Source: Flavobacteriaceae bacterium
Lineage (GTDB): Bacteria; Bacteroidota; Bacteroidia; Flavobacteriales; Flavobacteriaceae
Assembly: GCA_028284005.1 (NCBI GenBank)
Contig: JANQSO010000001.1
Span: 234,779 to 298,778 of the forward strand
Reading direction: 5' to 3'
DNA length: 64,000 nucleotides
The translations under genes and the position numbers were made by a program. Below the pieces are notes generated by a model, which saw only the letters and a list, made by a program, of their open reading frames with translations, had not been told where the DNA came from and searched no databases. Every line of letters begins with the position of its first letter. Position 1 is the first letter of the stretch. Of this stretch, positions 47,370 to 54,965 are shown one piece after another.

Positions 47370-47763
47370 GCAAAACAAAGAAACGACAGACATAAAGGTT
47401 CCCATGAAGGAACATTTTGGTAATTATATGGTGCCGGTTCGAGATGCACTCGATATTTTTAGTGGCAAGTGGAAGATACCCATTATTACCGCGCTCACTT
47501 TTTACGAAACCTGTGGTTTTAAAGAGCTGGAAAGGATCATAGAGGGAATCACACCCAAAATGTTGTCGAAAGAATTAAAGTTTCTTGAAGAGAATTTGTT
47601 GATCGCCAGAAAGGTGGAAGATACCAGGCCGGTTACCGTGACCTACAGCATAACAGAATATGGAAAAACATGCAGATCTGTGATGAGTGAGCTGTATCGC
47701 TGGGGGGTGGAACATAGAAGAAAAGTGTTCGATATCGAAGGACAAACCTGGGATAAATGTTAG
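47368..47763 (+). CDS. HxlR-family winged-helix transcriptional regulator
   Basis: A 131-residue regulator of the HxlR type: VRDALDIFSGKWKIPIITALT, then FKELERIIEGITPKMLSKELKFLEENLLIARK and VTYSITEYGKTCRSVMSELYRWG (in parts), ending GVEHRRKVF. The conserved N-terminal redox Cys of many family members is absent (the position before LDIFSGKW is replaced), so it may sense something other than aldehydes or thiol stress. Divergent to a DoxX-like gene, which it likely controls. Confidence 0.88.
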   Translation: MQNKETTDIKVPMKEHFGNYMVPVRDALDIFSGKWKIPIITALTFYETCGFKELERIIEGITPKMLSKELKFLEENLLIARKVEDTRPVTVTYSITEYGKTCRSVMSELYRWGVEHRRKVFDIEGQTWDKC

Positions 47764-47817
47764 GCTATTCAAATAGTTTTAAAAAACAATTTACTTATCA
47801 CAAGTTTCTCATTACAA

Positions 47818-47961
47818 ATGAAATCATTTATCGCCAATCTAAACCATATAACAGGCATTGAGGGAAACCGCTTGGTCATGATCAATAAGGACAAGATACT
47901 TATTAGTAAATCTGTAAAGCATTATTTAATTCAACTCTTAGACAATAACAAACTCCTTTAG
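47818..47961 (+). pseudogene. C-terminal fragment of a LytTR-family DNA-binding regulator
   Basis: A 47-codon frame: MKSFIANLNHITGIEGNRL then VMINKDKILISKSVKHYLIQL. The segment matches the end of the LytTR DNA-binding domain (KSFIxNLxxI, GNRL, ISKSxK). Upstream in-frame residues SLQMKSFI resemble the FLQVHKSFI consensus with one residue missing, and the rest of the gene (response-regulator receiver and start of the LytTR domain) is absent. It is therefore a remnant, 54 bases after the HxlR gene. Confidence 0.6.
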
Positions 47962-48054
47962 ACACTTTTTTATAGATCATTTATCATTTTCAATGAAGCG
48001 CAACGGCTTCGGCTAAATTGAGTTTTAATGCAGTTTAGGTTTTGTTGTGTGGTG

Positions 48055-48753
48055 TTAAAATTTTTGATGAAAGCTTACCTGTATCTGATTCTTACTCCAG
48101 CTATTTGTAGATTGCTTCATAAGCCCCAATTGAATTTTAAGTCCTTTTTTTATCATATAGCCCAATGCTCCATACAGCCGGTTCCGATCAAAAACTTCTA
48201 CAGTATTTCCATTCCCGATATTTCGTTGCCCATTTATAAAAAGTTCATTGTAAACGGCCAAATAAAGTGTTTTGTCATCCATTGCTGCTTTATTCAATGG
48301 TATATTAAAAAACAAGTTATATCTGTAGCGCGTTCTAAAATCCTGATTTTCAACAAATCGTTGCTCATAACGAAATCGGTGATTGGTATACACTCGACTG
48401 CCAAATTTAACTGGGAATAGAGCTTCCTGATAAATTCTACTCTCTGTAGTTGTTGAGTTATCGGACCCAAAGCTTCCAGTAGTCACATTTCCGTACCCAA
48501 GTGTCAGTTTAATGTTTGCGTTCTTAGGTTTATATGTTATCCCTCCTCGCAGCAATAATTGTTCAAGGTCTCCGGCAATGTTCCAATTGCGGTATTGAAT
48601 ATCTCCTTGAACACCCCATGAGCTTTCTTTAAATGTCGCATCGAAGAAGTACATGTACCATGCACCCATTTGGTCCTCGTTTATCTGGGCATTTCCATTC
48701 CTTGTTAAGAAGAAGGAAATGCTAATTACCAATAAGAATAAACTCTTTTTCAT
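48055..48753 (-). CDS. DUF2490 family outer-membrane-type protein
   Basis: A 232-residue protein with a signal peptide ending GNA (MKKSLFLLVISISFFLTRNG...). The DUF2490 landmarks are present: GAWYMYFFDATFKESSWGVQGDIQYRNWNI (in parts), RFRYEQRF, YNLFFNIPLN and a final alternating strand QIQVSFHQKF, typical of a beta-barrel C-terminus. Function unknown. The ATG at the signal peptide is used; the first in-frame codon upstream is TTG. The gene is enclosed by an 8-base inverted repeat (GTTGTGTG at 48044, CACACAAC at 48767). Confidence 0.82.
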   Translation of the reverse strand: MKKSLFLLVISISFFLTRNGNAQINEDQMGAWYMYFFDATFKESSWGVQGDIQYRNWNIAGDLEQLLLRGGITYKPKNANIKLTLGYGNVTTGSFGSDNSTTTESRIYQEALFPVKFGSRVYTNHRFRYEQRFVENQDFRTRYRYNLFFNIPLNKAAMDDKTLYLAVYNELFINGQRNIGNGNTVEVFDRNRLYGALGYMIKKGLKIQLGLMKQSTNSWSKNQIQVSFHQKF

Positions 48754-48766
48754 TATCAATTAATAT

Positions 48767-48898
48767 CACACAACGTGTTCGTGTATGGTTTGTGCGGAAT
48801 CGTCCTCAGGACGATTCCGCACAAACCTTTTATATGTTTAAAGGTAGTATTTTTTCTATGAAGACAAAAGCTAGCATTGACTATACACGTTGTTGTGC
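48767..48898. repeat. Hairpin-rich boundary element between the DUF2490 and APC permease genes
   Basis: A 132-base element. Left end CACACAACGTGTTCGTG, then a perfect hairpin at 48787-48827 with 19-base arms (48787-48805 and 48809-48827) and a TCA loop; the right end is ACTATACACGTTGTTGTGC (48880-48898). Ends are imperfect inverted repeats of each other. The right end recurs exactly at 51211-51229. This kind of element separates single genes in flavobacterial accessory regions; it does not match the core boxes of integron attC sites. Confidence 0.78.
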
Positions 48899-48914
48899 CG
48901 TCATATTTTCAAGA

Positions 48915-51047
48915 TTAAGTATCTAATTTTTCAATTTCATAGATTAGGTATTCTTTGTATAATTTTGAAATGGATTTTGTCTCGCCAAGAATGGTTAAAA
49001 TATCATTATTCATAAGAGTTGTAGAACCATTAGGTGCAAAAGTCTTATTATCTCTTTCAATTAAGGCAACCAGTACATCTTTTGGAAGTTGAATTTCTTT
49101 TAATTGACGACCAACCATGGCTGCTTGTGGTGTTCCCTTTAATAGTTTTATGCTCACAAAACGTTCATTTTGTAACAAATATTCCTTTATTTCCCTGTGG
49201 CTATTCATATTGAGCAAGGCATTTATAATATTTTCACTTTCTAAAATATCAAGGAGCCGTGACAACATGCGTAATTGTTGTTTTGGCTGTTCGACTGAAT
49301 TAATCAAAAATACGCAGATTTGTACCGGCTTTTTTAATTCATAGTCTTTAAATGGAAGAGCTCCATTAATAGGTGTTCTAGAAATCACCATATGTATTGA
49401 AGGATTTAAAACATCGTTGAATTTTGCGTGGAAAATTAACACCCGCGGTAAGGCTATAAATGAATCATCGGATGCGGAATGGGTAAATTTATGAATCCCT
49501 TCTTCCTTGCAAAGGTTTAACCTGACACAAAAATTATCGGAGACCTTATCAAAAATTTCATCAAAATTGGTTGCGTTTTTAAAAATTGAAATCTTTGATT
49601 TGATAATCGTTTCATCAAAGGGATCTCCTTCACGAAGACCTTTTTCTTTTAATATCGTCATTAATTCATTTTCCAGCTCATCATAGCGGTTTTTACCTAA
49701 AAGTTCAAACCAATGATATATTGCCCCTTCTCGCTTCACTTTTCCCCGCGCGTTGAAATGATACCAAAGCAAGCCCATAACTATGATTCCAGAGGAAAAA
49801 AGAAAGGGTAACCATCCCAAATAAATAATGAGCACACACGAGATAACAATCCCTGCAATTTGCATAAAAGGAAAAAGAGGCGACATATAACCAGGATCAT
49901 ATGATTCTATTTTACTTTTTCTGAAGACAATAACCGAGAAGTTTACAAATATAAAAATAAGCAATTGGAAGGTGCTGGCTAGTTTAACTATTCCTTCTTC
50001 CGATAATACCAGGATGAAAAAAATTATTAATGCTGTTGTAAGCAATATGGCAATAACCGGGCTACCTTTCCTCCCTATTCTTGAAAAAACAGCAGGGAAC
50101 AATTTATCGCGCCCCATTGCAAAGGGATATCGTGATGCTGATAAAAGACCGGCATTCCCCGTTGAAGCGAAAGCAGCAAGAGCAGCTATTGACATTAATA
50201 TTGCCCCGGCATCATCAGGCAGCCAGTTAAAAATATGTTTAGCGGCAGTAGCCGCTGGGGCCATGTCATTTGCAAAATCTGTCGGATTAATTACAGCAAC
50301 CATAATAAAAACTCCCAGTCCATATATAAGACCTGTTACAATTAGAGACAGTATCATACCAAGAGGTATGTTTCTTTCCGGTTTTTTTATTTCTTCTGCA
50401 ACACTAGCAATTTTTGTTAATCCAAGGTATGACACAAAAACAAAACCTATCGTTGTAAACAAGCCTTCCATTCCATTGGTAAAGAATGGAGTAAACTGCT
50501 TACCAATAGAATGCTGTTTGATAGTTTCCATCCTGAATATGGATAAAAAGCCGTCAACAATAAAAGTTATTAAAATTGCTACCAGAAATATTACAAACAC
50601 TTTTTGAAACGCAGACGTTTTTTTTGCCCCTACCAGATTTAAAGCCATGAAAAATAGTGTAGCAATAATAGCAACCGTTTTAACCGGAATTTCCCAGAAA
50701 ATCGCAGCATAAGCGCCTATACCAATGATTGCAAAAGCGGTTTTTAACATCAATGCAAAATAAGTCCCTAAGCCTCCAATTGTGCCTATTATAGGACCTA
50801 AACTTCTGTCTAAGAAGAAATATGCCCCACCAGACTTGGGCAAAGCACTTGATATTTCGGCAATACTGAACATCGCTGGTAATATTAATATTCCGGCAAG
50901 TAAATATGCCAAAAACACGGATGGCCCTGTGTAATGAGATGCAATGCCTGGCAATAAAAAGAAACCAGAACTAAACATTGCCCCTGTGCAAATGGCAAAG
51001 ACATCGAACAACCCTAAGTCTTTTCTTAATTTATTCCTTATAGACAT
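48915..51047 (-). CDS. APC-family amino-acid permease fused to PTS EIIA-like and RCK_C-like domains
   Basis: A 710-residue inner-membrane protein. Residues 12-435 are an APC superfamily transporter of about 12 helices (FAICTGAMFSSGFFLLPGIAS and GGAYFFLDRS are landmarks). Residues about 490-610 look like a type 2 PTS EIIA domain, with His540 in VLIFHAKF at the position of the phosphorylated His; LSRLLDILES is the final helix. Residues about 625-700 (IQLPKDVLVALIERDNKTFAP, NNDILTILGE) look like an RCK_C (TrkA-C) ligand-binding domain. The soluble domains probably regulate transport. Substrate unknown. The gene lies between two copies of a 19-bp repeat. Confidence 0.82.
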   Translation of the reverse strand: MSIRNKLRKDLGLFDVFAICTGAMFSSGFFLLPGIASHYTGPSVFLAYLLAGILILPAMFSIAEISSALPKSGGAYFFLDRSLGPIIGTIGGLGTYFALMLKTAFAIIGIGAYAAIFWEIPVKTVAIIATLFFMALNLVGAKKTSAFQKVFVIFLVAILITFIVDGFLSIFRMETIKQHSIGKQFTPFFTNGMEGLFTTIGFVFVSYLGLTKIASVAEEIKKPERNIPLGMILSLIVTGLIYGLGVFIMVAVINPTDFANDMAPAATAAKHIFNWLPDDAGAILMSIAALAAFASTGNAGLLSASRYPFAMGRDKLFPAVFSRIGRKGSPVIAILLTTALIIFFILVLSEEGIVKLASTFQLLIFIFVNFSVIVFRKSKIESYDPGYMSPLFPFMQIAGIVISCVLIIYLGWLPFLFSSGIIVMGLLWYHFNARGKVKREGAIYHWFELLGKNRYDELENELMTILKEKGLREGDPFDETIIKSKISIFKNATNFDEIFDKVSDNFCVRLNLCKEEGIHKFTHSASDDSFIALPRVLIFHAKFNDVLNPSIHMVISRTPINGALPFKDYELKKPVQICVFLINSVEQPKQQLRMLSRLLDILESENIINALLNMNSHREIKEYLLQNERFVSIKLLKGTPQAAMVGRQLKEIQLPKDVLVALIERDNKTFAPNGSTTLMNNDILTILGETKSISKLYKEYLIYEIEKLDT

Positions 51048-51210
51048 ATATCTGAACCTAACATCTCAATCAAATAGTGCATAAAAGATAAGAATAAATT
51101 ACATGATTTTTTATGCCCCTGTATAGAATTTTATTTGCAATCTCATCAAGCGATAATTCTCAATAATATGTTCATTTAATTTATCATTTGCTCAAATTAA
51201 AGTAGGAAGT

Positions 51211-51229
51211 ACTATACACGTTGTTGTGC
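51211..51229. repeat. Second copy of the 19-bp boundary repeat
   Basis: ACTATACACGTTGTTGTGC, identical to 48880-48898 and in the same orientation. The two copies bracket the APC permease gene. Confidence 0.85.
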
Positions 51230-51345
51230 TTAGTACTTATTTGATTTTTTTAAATTGTTTGCCAACTGCTTGTCATTCAATGATGGTTTTTCTAGGAAAA
51301 ATAGACGGTTCGTGAAAAATGCGTTTTAATACATTTTTACACTTT

Positions 51346-51355
51346 GTTAGCTGCC
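51346..51355. repeat. Left arm of the inverted repeat flanking the serine hydrolase gene
   Basis: GTTAGCTGCC, overlapping the stop codon of the serine hydrolase. Its exact reverse complement is at 52373-52382. Confidence 0.75.
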
Positions 51356-52354
51356 GTATTTTTCTATTAGTTTTGGTAATTTTGCATTTAAGAATTTAAT
51401 CTGTTGATTAATTCCATTTGGCGTATCATGGTTGTTAGTTGTAACAATAATTAATTCTTTATTAGGAACCATAATTATAAATTGTCCGCCATACCCCATT
51501 CCATAATTAATTTTATTTCCTTTTAATTCTGATTGATACCAACAAAATCCGTGTTTAGAATTTCTCAAACCCCATTTTGTTGAAGATTTCTCATTCTCAT
51601 AGAATAGTATTTGAATCCATTCTTCGGAGACTAATTGTTTTTCATTCCAGTTTCCTTTTTTTTCTAATAATTGACCTATTTTCATCAAATCAATTGGTTT
51701 CATTTTGAGTCCAAGTCCACTTCCGTCATAATATCCTTTATTCCTTTTTTGCCAATTTACAGAACGAATATTTAAGTAATTAAATAAAAATTCATTGGCA
51801 AATTCTAATGTTGAATTTCCATATGCTTTACTTATGATAGCAGATAGTAAATGCGTTGCTCCAGAATTATAATTGTATTTTTCACCAGGTTTGTTTTCCA
51901 AGTTCTTTTCCAAGACAAAAGAAATGGGATTTTCACTATTTAACCATTCTTGGTGTTCTAAATAACCTTTCCAAGAAAGCCCCGAAGTTTGATTTAAAAG
52001 GTGTTTAATTGTAATCTCTCTCTTTTTCTTATCAGTCAAATTTTTAAATTCTTCCGGAAAATATTTTTCTATCGGTTCATTGACATTCTTTATGTAATCT
52101 TTGTCAATTGCTATTCCGATGAGAATGCTCATAAGTCCCTTTGTCAAAGACTGAACATCGCAAAGGCTGTCTCTCGTTTTACCATTATAATATTCTTCAA
52201 AGACAATTTTACCGCTTTTAGAAACCAATTCAGAGAAGACAAAACCTTCTTTCGCTATCACCTTTTCAGATGGTATGGTTTCTTTTTTGATTTCTTTACA
52301 GGAAAATAATGTAAGTACGATTGCAATTATTATAAATGGGATTTTTCTTATCAT
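51347..52354 (-). CDS. Beta-lactamase/penicillin-binding-like serine hydrolase, lipoprotein
   Basis: A 335-residue serine hydrolase of the class C beta-lactamase/D,D-peptidase family with lipobox (LTLFSC, Cys19). The SxxK motif is Ser69-Leu-Thr-Lys72 (in DVQSLTKGLM), the YxN type motif is in KYNYNSGATHLL, and a GYGGQ replaces the usual HxG at the end. Cleavage of a beta-lactam is not implied; many relatives are esterases or peptidases. It is placed between 10-base inverted repeats (51346-51355 and 52373-52382). Confidence 0.82.
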   Translation of the reverse strand: MIRKIPFIIIAIVLTLFSCKEIKKETIPSEKVIAKEGFVFSELVSKSGKIVFEEYYNGKTRDSLCDVQSLTKGLMSILIGIAIDKDYIKNVNEPIEKYFPEEFKNLTDKKKREITIKHLLNQTSGLSWKGYLEHQEWLNSENPISFVLEKNLENKPGEKYNYNSGATHLLSAIISKAYGNSTLEFANEFLFNYLNIRSVNWQKRNKGYYDGSGLGLKMKPIDLMKIGQLLEKKGNWNEKQLVSEEWIQILFYENEKSSTKWGLRNSKHGFCWYQSELKGNKINYGMGYGGQFIIMVPNKELIIVTTNNHDTPNGINQQIKFLNAKLPKLIEKYGS

Positions 52355-52372
52355 TCGATTGCTAGTTTATAT

Positions 52373-52455
52373 GGCAGCTAACTTGTATATACTGATGTAT
52401 TTTACATCATTATACCACCAAATCAAGGTGGCTAACGTTTGGTTTTTGCCAAACG
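52373..52455. repeat. Right arm and triple-hairpin boundary upstream of the serine hydrolase gene
   Basis: GGCAGCTAAC (52373-52382) is the reverse complement of 51346-51355. It is followed by three consecutive hairpins: TGATGTA/TACATCA (52393-52409), CCACC/GGTGG (52415-52431) and CGTTTGG/CCAAACG (52436-52455). The GCTAACG core recurs at 42260 and 52432. Confidence 0.75.
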
Positions 52456-52491
52456 ATTACATCTTTAGCTAATCTAATTATTTTTTAATAC

Positions 52492-52639
52492 TTATAGCAT
52501 ATCCAGTGGATTTTTTAAGGCACTAATATGGTACTCACTAATGTGAGTATATAACATTGTTGTCTTTGGATCATTATGACCTAACAAACTCTGGATGTAT
52601 CGTATGTCTGTACCATTTTCTAAAAGATGGGTAGCAAAA
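52492..52639 (-). pseudogene. Tyrosine recombinase (integrase) C-terminal remnant
   Basis: Codes for [35 protein letters not shown] and a short tail ([10 protein letters not shown]). This is the last part of a tyrosine-type site-specific recombinase: the conserved LLGH histidine and the catalytic Tyr of YTH are present, but the arginine-containing upstream boxes and most of the gene are absent. The frame runs into the 3' end of coaD, whose stop lies at 52640-52642, so the fusion point is the end of coaD. Residues before SFATH do not look like integrase. Confidence 0.72.
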
Positions 52640-53092
52640 CTACTTAACAACAGCCTCCGGCACCAAACCGCTAATATCCCCACCGTTTCGCTGTACATCA
52701 CGTACTATGGAAGAAGAAATATTAGAAACTTCCGGGGAGCACATCAAAAAGACACTTTCCACATCGGCCATTCTGTGATTGGTTTGCGCAATGGATTGCT
52801 CGTAGTTAAAGTCGGCTGTATTACGAAGCCCACGAAGGATGAATTGTGCGTTTTCCGCTTTACAAAAAACAACGGTGAGCCCTGTATAGGTCTTTACCTT
52901 TATACGGGGTTCATGGGCAAAGGTCACTTCAATAAACCGTTTACGGTCCTCCAGTGGCCACATATATTTTTTATCGGCATTGACCCCAATGGCGATGATA
53001 ATTTCATCAAAAAGCGGTAGGGCCCTGTTGATAAGGTCTACATGCCCCAAAGTAATAGGGTCAAAAGAACCGGGAAAAACAACACGTTTCAT
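52640..53092 (-). CDS. coaD: Phosphopantetheine adenylyltransferase
   Basis: A 150-residue nucleotidyltransferase that adds AMP to 4'-phosphopantetheine in coenzyme A synthesis. The T/HxGH nucleotide-binding motif is in [13 protein letters not shown], and the later ISSSIVRDV motif is present. Length is slightly below the usual 155-165 residues, since it ends at VPEAVVK, directly next to an integrase remnant. Product is expected to be active. Confidence 0.95.
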   Translation of the reverse strand: MKRVVFPGSFDPITLGHVDLINRALPLFDEIIIAIGVNADKKYMWPLEDRKRFIEVTFAHEPRIKVKTYTGLTVVFCKAENAQFILRGLRNTADFNYEQSIAQTNHRMADVESVFLMCSPEVSNISSSIVRDVQRNGGDISGLVPEAVVK

Positions 53093-53140
53093 ATTTTAAA
53101 GATACTTAGTTTTTTTAAATTTCTTCCAACTTCCATTTTA

Positions 53141-53260
53141 TCCGCCGAATCCGCCTTTAGCGGAGAAGGAGGAGCCTCTAGCTTCAAATCCTTTTGTCAT
53201 TCCGAACGTATGTGAGGAATCTTTGAGATTCATCGGTCGCAGGCTTCCTCTGAATGACAG
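53141..53260. repeat. REP-like structured repeat between coaD and ddl
   Basis: Contains TCCGC/GCGGA hairpin (53150-53164), then TGTCATTC at 53195-53202 paired to GAATGACA at 53252-53259, with an internal GAATCT-TTG-AGATTC hairpin (53217-53231). The word GTCATTCCGAAC...GAGGAATCT is a frequent dispersed repeat in Bacteroidota genomes; other copies are not in this window. Confidence 0.65.
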
Positions 53261-53263
53261 CCC

Positions 53264-54238
53264 TTACAAAACATTTTCCACCAATATCCCGAAGAATTCG
53301 GTAAGGGTCATTCCCGCTTCACGTACCTGTTTGGGGATGATACTCTCTTTAGAGATCCCGGGAGTTGTATTGGTCTCAATAAAATAGGGTTCCCCATTTT
53401 GTATGATAAACTCACTTCGTGTCACACCATCCATTTTTAGCAAACTGTAGATGCGCCTGGCTTCGGCCTGTACTATTTGGGTTTCCTTTTTTGAAATACG
53501 CGCCGGGGTAATTTCCTGTGACTGCCCCAGGTATTTGGCTTCGTAATCAAAGAAGTCGTTTTCCGAAACAATTTCGGTCAGTGGCAGCGCAATAATATCC
53601 TCGCCATTTCTATAAGCTCCTGCCGAAACTTCCACACCTACCAAAGCAGTTTCAATAATGATCTCGGTATCTTCCGTAAAGGCTTTTTCTATGGCCGGGA
53701 GCAGATCCTCCATATCGTGTACCTTGCTTATCCCAAAACTGGAACCCGAACGATTGGGCTTCACAAAGCAGGGGAGGCCAACAATTTTTACAATTTCTTC
53801 GGTATGGATCTCATTTCCTTTATTGAGGTAGTACGAATTGGCGCATTTAATTCCGAAGTGCTGCAAAACAGATAAACAATCTCTTTTGTTAAAGCTGAGT
53901 GCTGCCTGGTAAAAGCCACAACTGGTCTGTGGCATTCCCAGCAGTTCCCAGTACGCCTGCAGGTAACCATCTTCACCCGGGGTCCCGTGAATGGTATTGA
54001 AAATTGCATCAGGAATAATCGTTCCGGAGGCGGTATGAAAGCTGAAATCGGCTTTGTTGACAGGAAACTTTGTACCGTCTTCGGCTACATAGTTCCAGCC
54101 ATCCTTTAAGATATGAACGGGATAGATGTGATACAACGAAGCATCTAAAGCTTCGCACACCACACTTCCGCTTTGTAAGGATATTTCAAATTCACTGGAG
54201 TAGCCGCCCATCGCCACTGCTATATGTTTCTTTGCCAT
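53264..54238 (-). CDS. ddl: D-alanine--D-alanine ligase
   Basis: A 324-residue ATP-grasp enzyme that makes D-Ala-D-Ala for peptidoglycan. Motifs are intact: the N-terminal VAMGGYSSEFEISLQSG, the ATP-grasp loops (KPNRSGSSFGISKV), and the metal-binding end YFIETNTTPGISKESIIPKQV in parts. Divergent from the PASTA protein gene over a 97-base gap to the chosen start, the usual flavobacterial arrangement. The VanX-like gene elsewhere in the window acts on the same dipeptide but is not linked. Confidence 0.95.
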   Translation of the reverse strand: MAKKHIAVAMGGYSSEFEISLQSGSVVCEALDASLYHIYPVHILKDGWNYVAEDGTKFPVNKADFSFHTASGTIIPDAIFNTIHGTPGEDGYLQAYWELLGMPQTSCGFYQAALSFNKRDCLSVLQHFGIKCANSYYLNKGNEIHTEEIVKIVGLPCFVKPNRSGSSFGISKVHDMEDLLPAIEKAFTEDTEIIIETALVGVEVSAGAYRNGEDIIALPLTEIVSENDFFDYEAKYLGQSQEITPARISKKETQIVQAEARRIYSLLKMDGVTRSEFIIQNGEPYFIETNTTPGISKESIIPKQVREAGMTLTEFFGILVENVL

Positions 54239-54335
54239 AACAAAACTTTAATTACAACGTTTAACAAAAATATCACTAATCGTTAGAAAGATACTAACTT
54301 TAGGTTTTATATTTTTGCGTATTAACTATCAACAT

Positions 54336-54965
54336 ATGTCATTTTTCAAATTTTTGTTTACCAAGGAATTTTTAAAACAGTTGCTCTATGCGATTTTAGT
54401 GGTCATTGTACTTTCCTTTTTGATCTTATGGTGGCTGCGAAGCACTACCAATCACGGACAAAAAATTGAAGTCCCTAATCTGGCAAAAATGTCACTGGAC
54501 GATGTCGAAGATGTTTTAGATGAAAATGACCTGAGATATGAGATACTGGACTCTGCAAATTACAACCCTGAGTTTCCAAAATATTCTGTGATCGAACAGA
54601 TTCCTAAGGCGGGAAAATTTGTCAAGGAAGACCGAAAGATATACCTCTACCTTAATCCGTCGGGCTACCGCAAGGTAGTGATCCCGGAGGTGGTAGGCAG
54701 GACCCGAAGACAGGCGGAACCCACGTTACTGGCAATGGGTTTTAAGGTAGGGAAGGTGAGTTACCGCCCTTATATTGCAAAGGATGAGGTACTGGAACTA
54801 CGCCATAAGGGGTCTAAGATAGAACCGGGAGAGGAACTTCAGATCACCTCTGTTATAGACCTGATCCTGGGAGATGGTTCCGGAAGCCTTAGAAGAAATG
54901 CCGAAGCGGAAGATGATGGGGAAGGAGCAACTACAACCGAAACCAAAGGTGATGGAGGAAATTAA
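54336..54965 (+). CDS. Single-pass PASTA-domain protein
   Basis: A 209-residue membrane protein: one transmembrane helix (about residues 12-32, LLYAILVVIVLSFLILWWL), then two PASTA repeats (about 45-110 and 115-180) opening IEVPNLAKMSLDDVED and KVVIPEVVGRTRRQAEPTL (in parts), and an acidic tail. PASTA modules bind peptidoglycan or muropeptides; in flavobacteria this protein has no kinase domain. ATG at the membrane segment is used; the upstream in-frame start is TTG. Its 3' end overlaps rluD by 14 bases. Confidence 0.82.
   Translation: MSFFKFLFTKEFLKQLLYAILVVIVLSFLILWWLRSTTNHGQKIEVPNLAKMSLDDVEDVLDENDLRYEILDSANYNPEFPKYSVIEQIPKAGKFVKEDRKIYLYLNPSGYRKVVIPEVVGRTRRQAEPTLLAMGFKVGKVSYRPYIAKDEVLELRHKGSKIEPGEELQITSVIDLILGDGSGSLRRNAEAEDDGEGATTTETKGDGGN

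Noticed and set aside
48767..48898. Canonical integron attC site
   Set aside because: Length and hairpin fit, but the outer boxes do not match RYYYAAC/GTTRRRY, and no integron integrase is present in the window. Called a boundary element instead.
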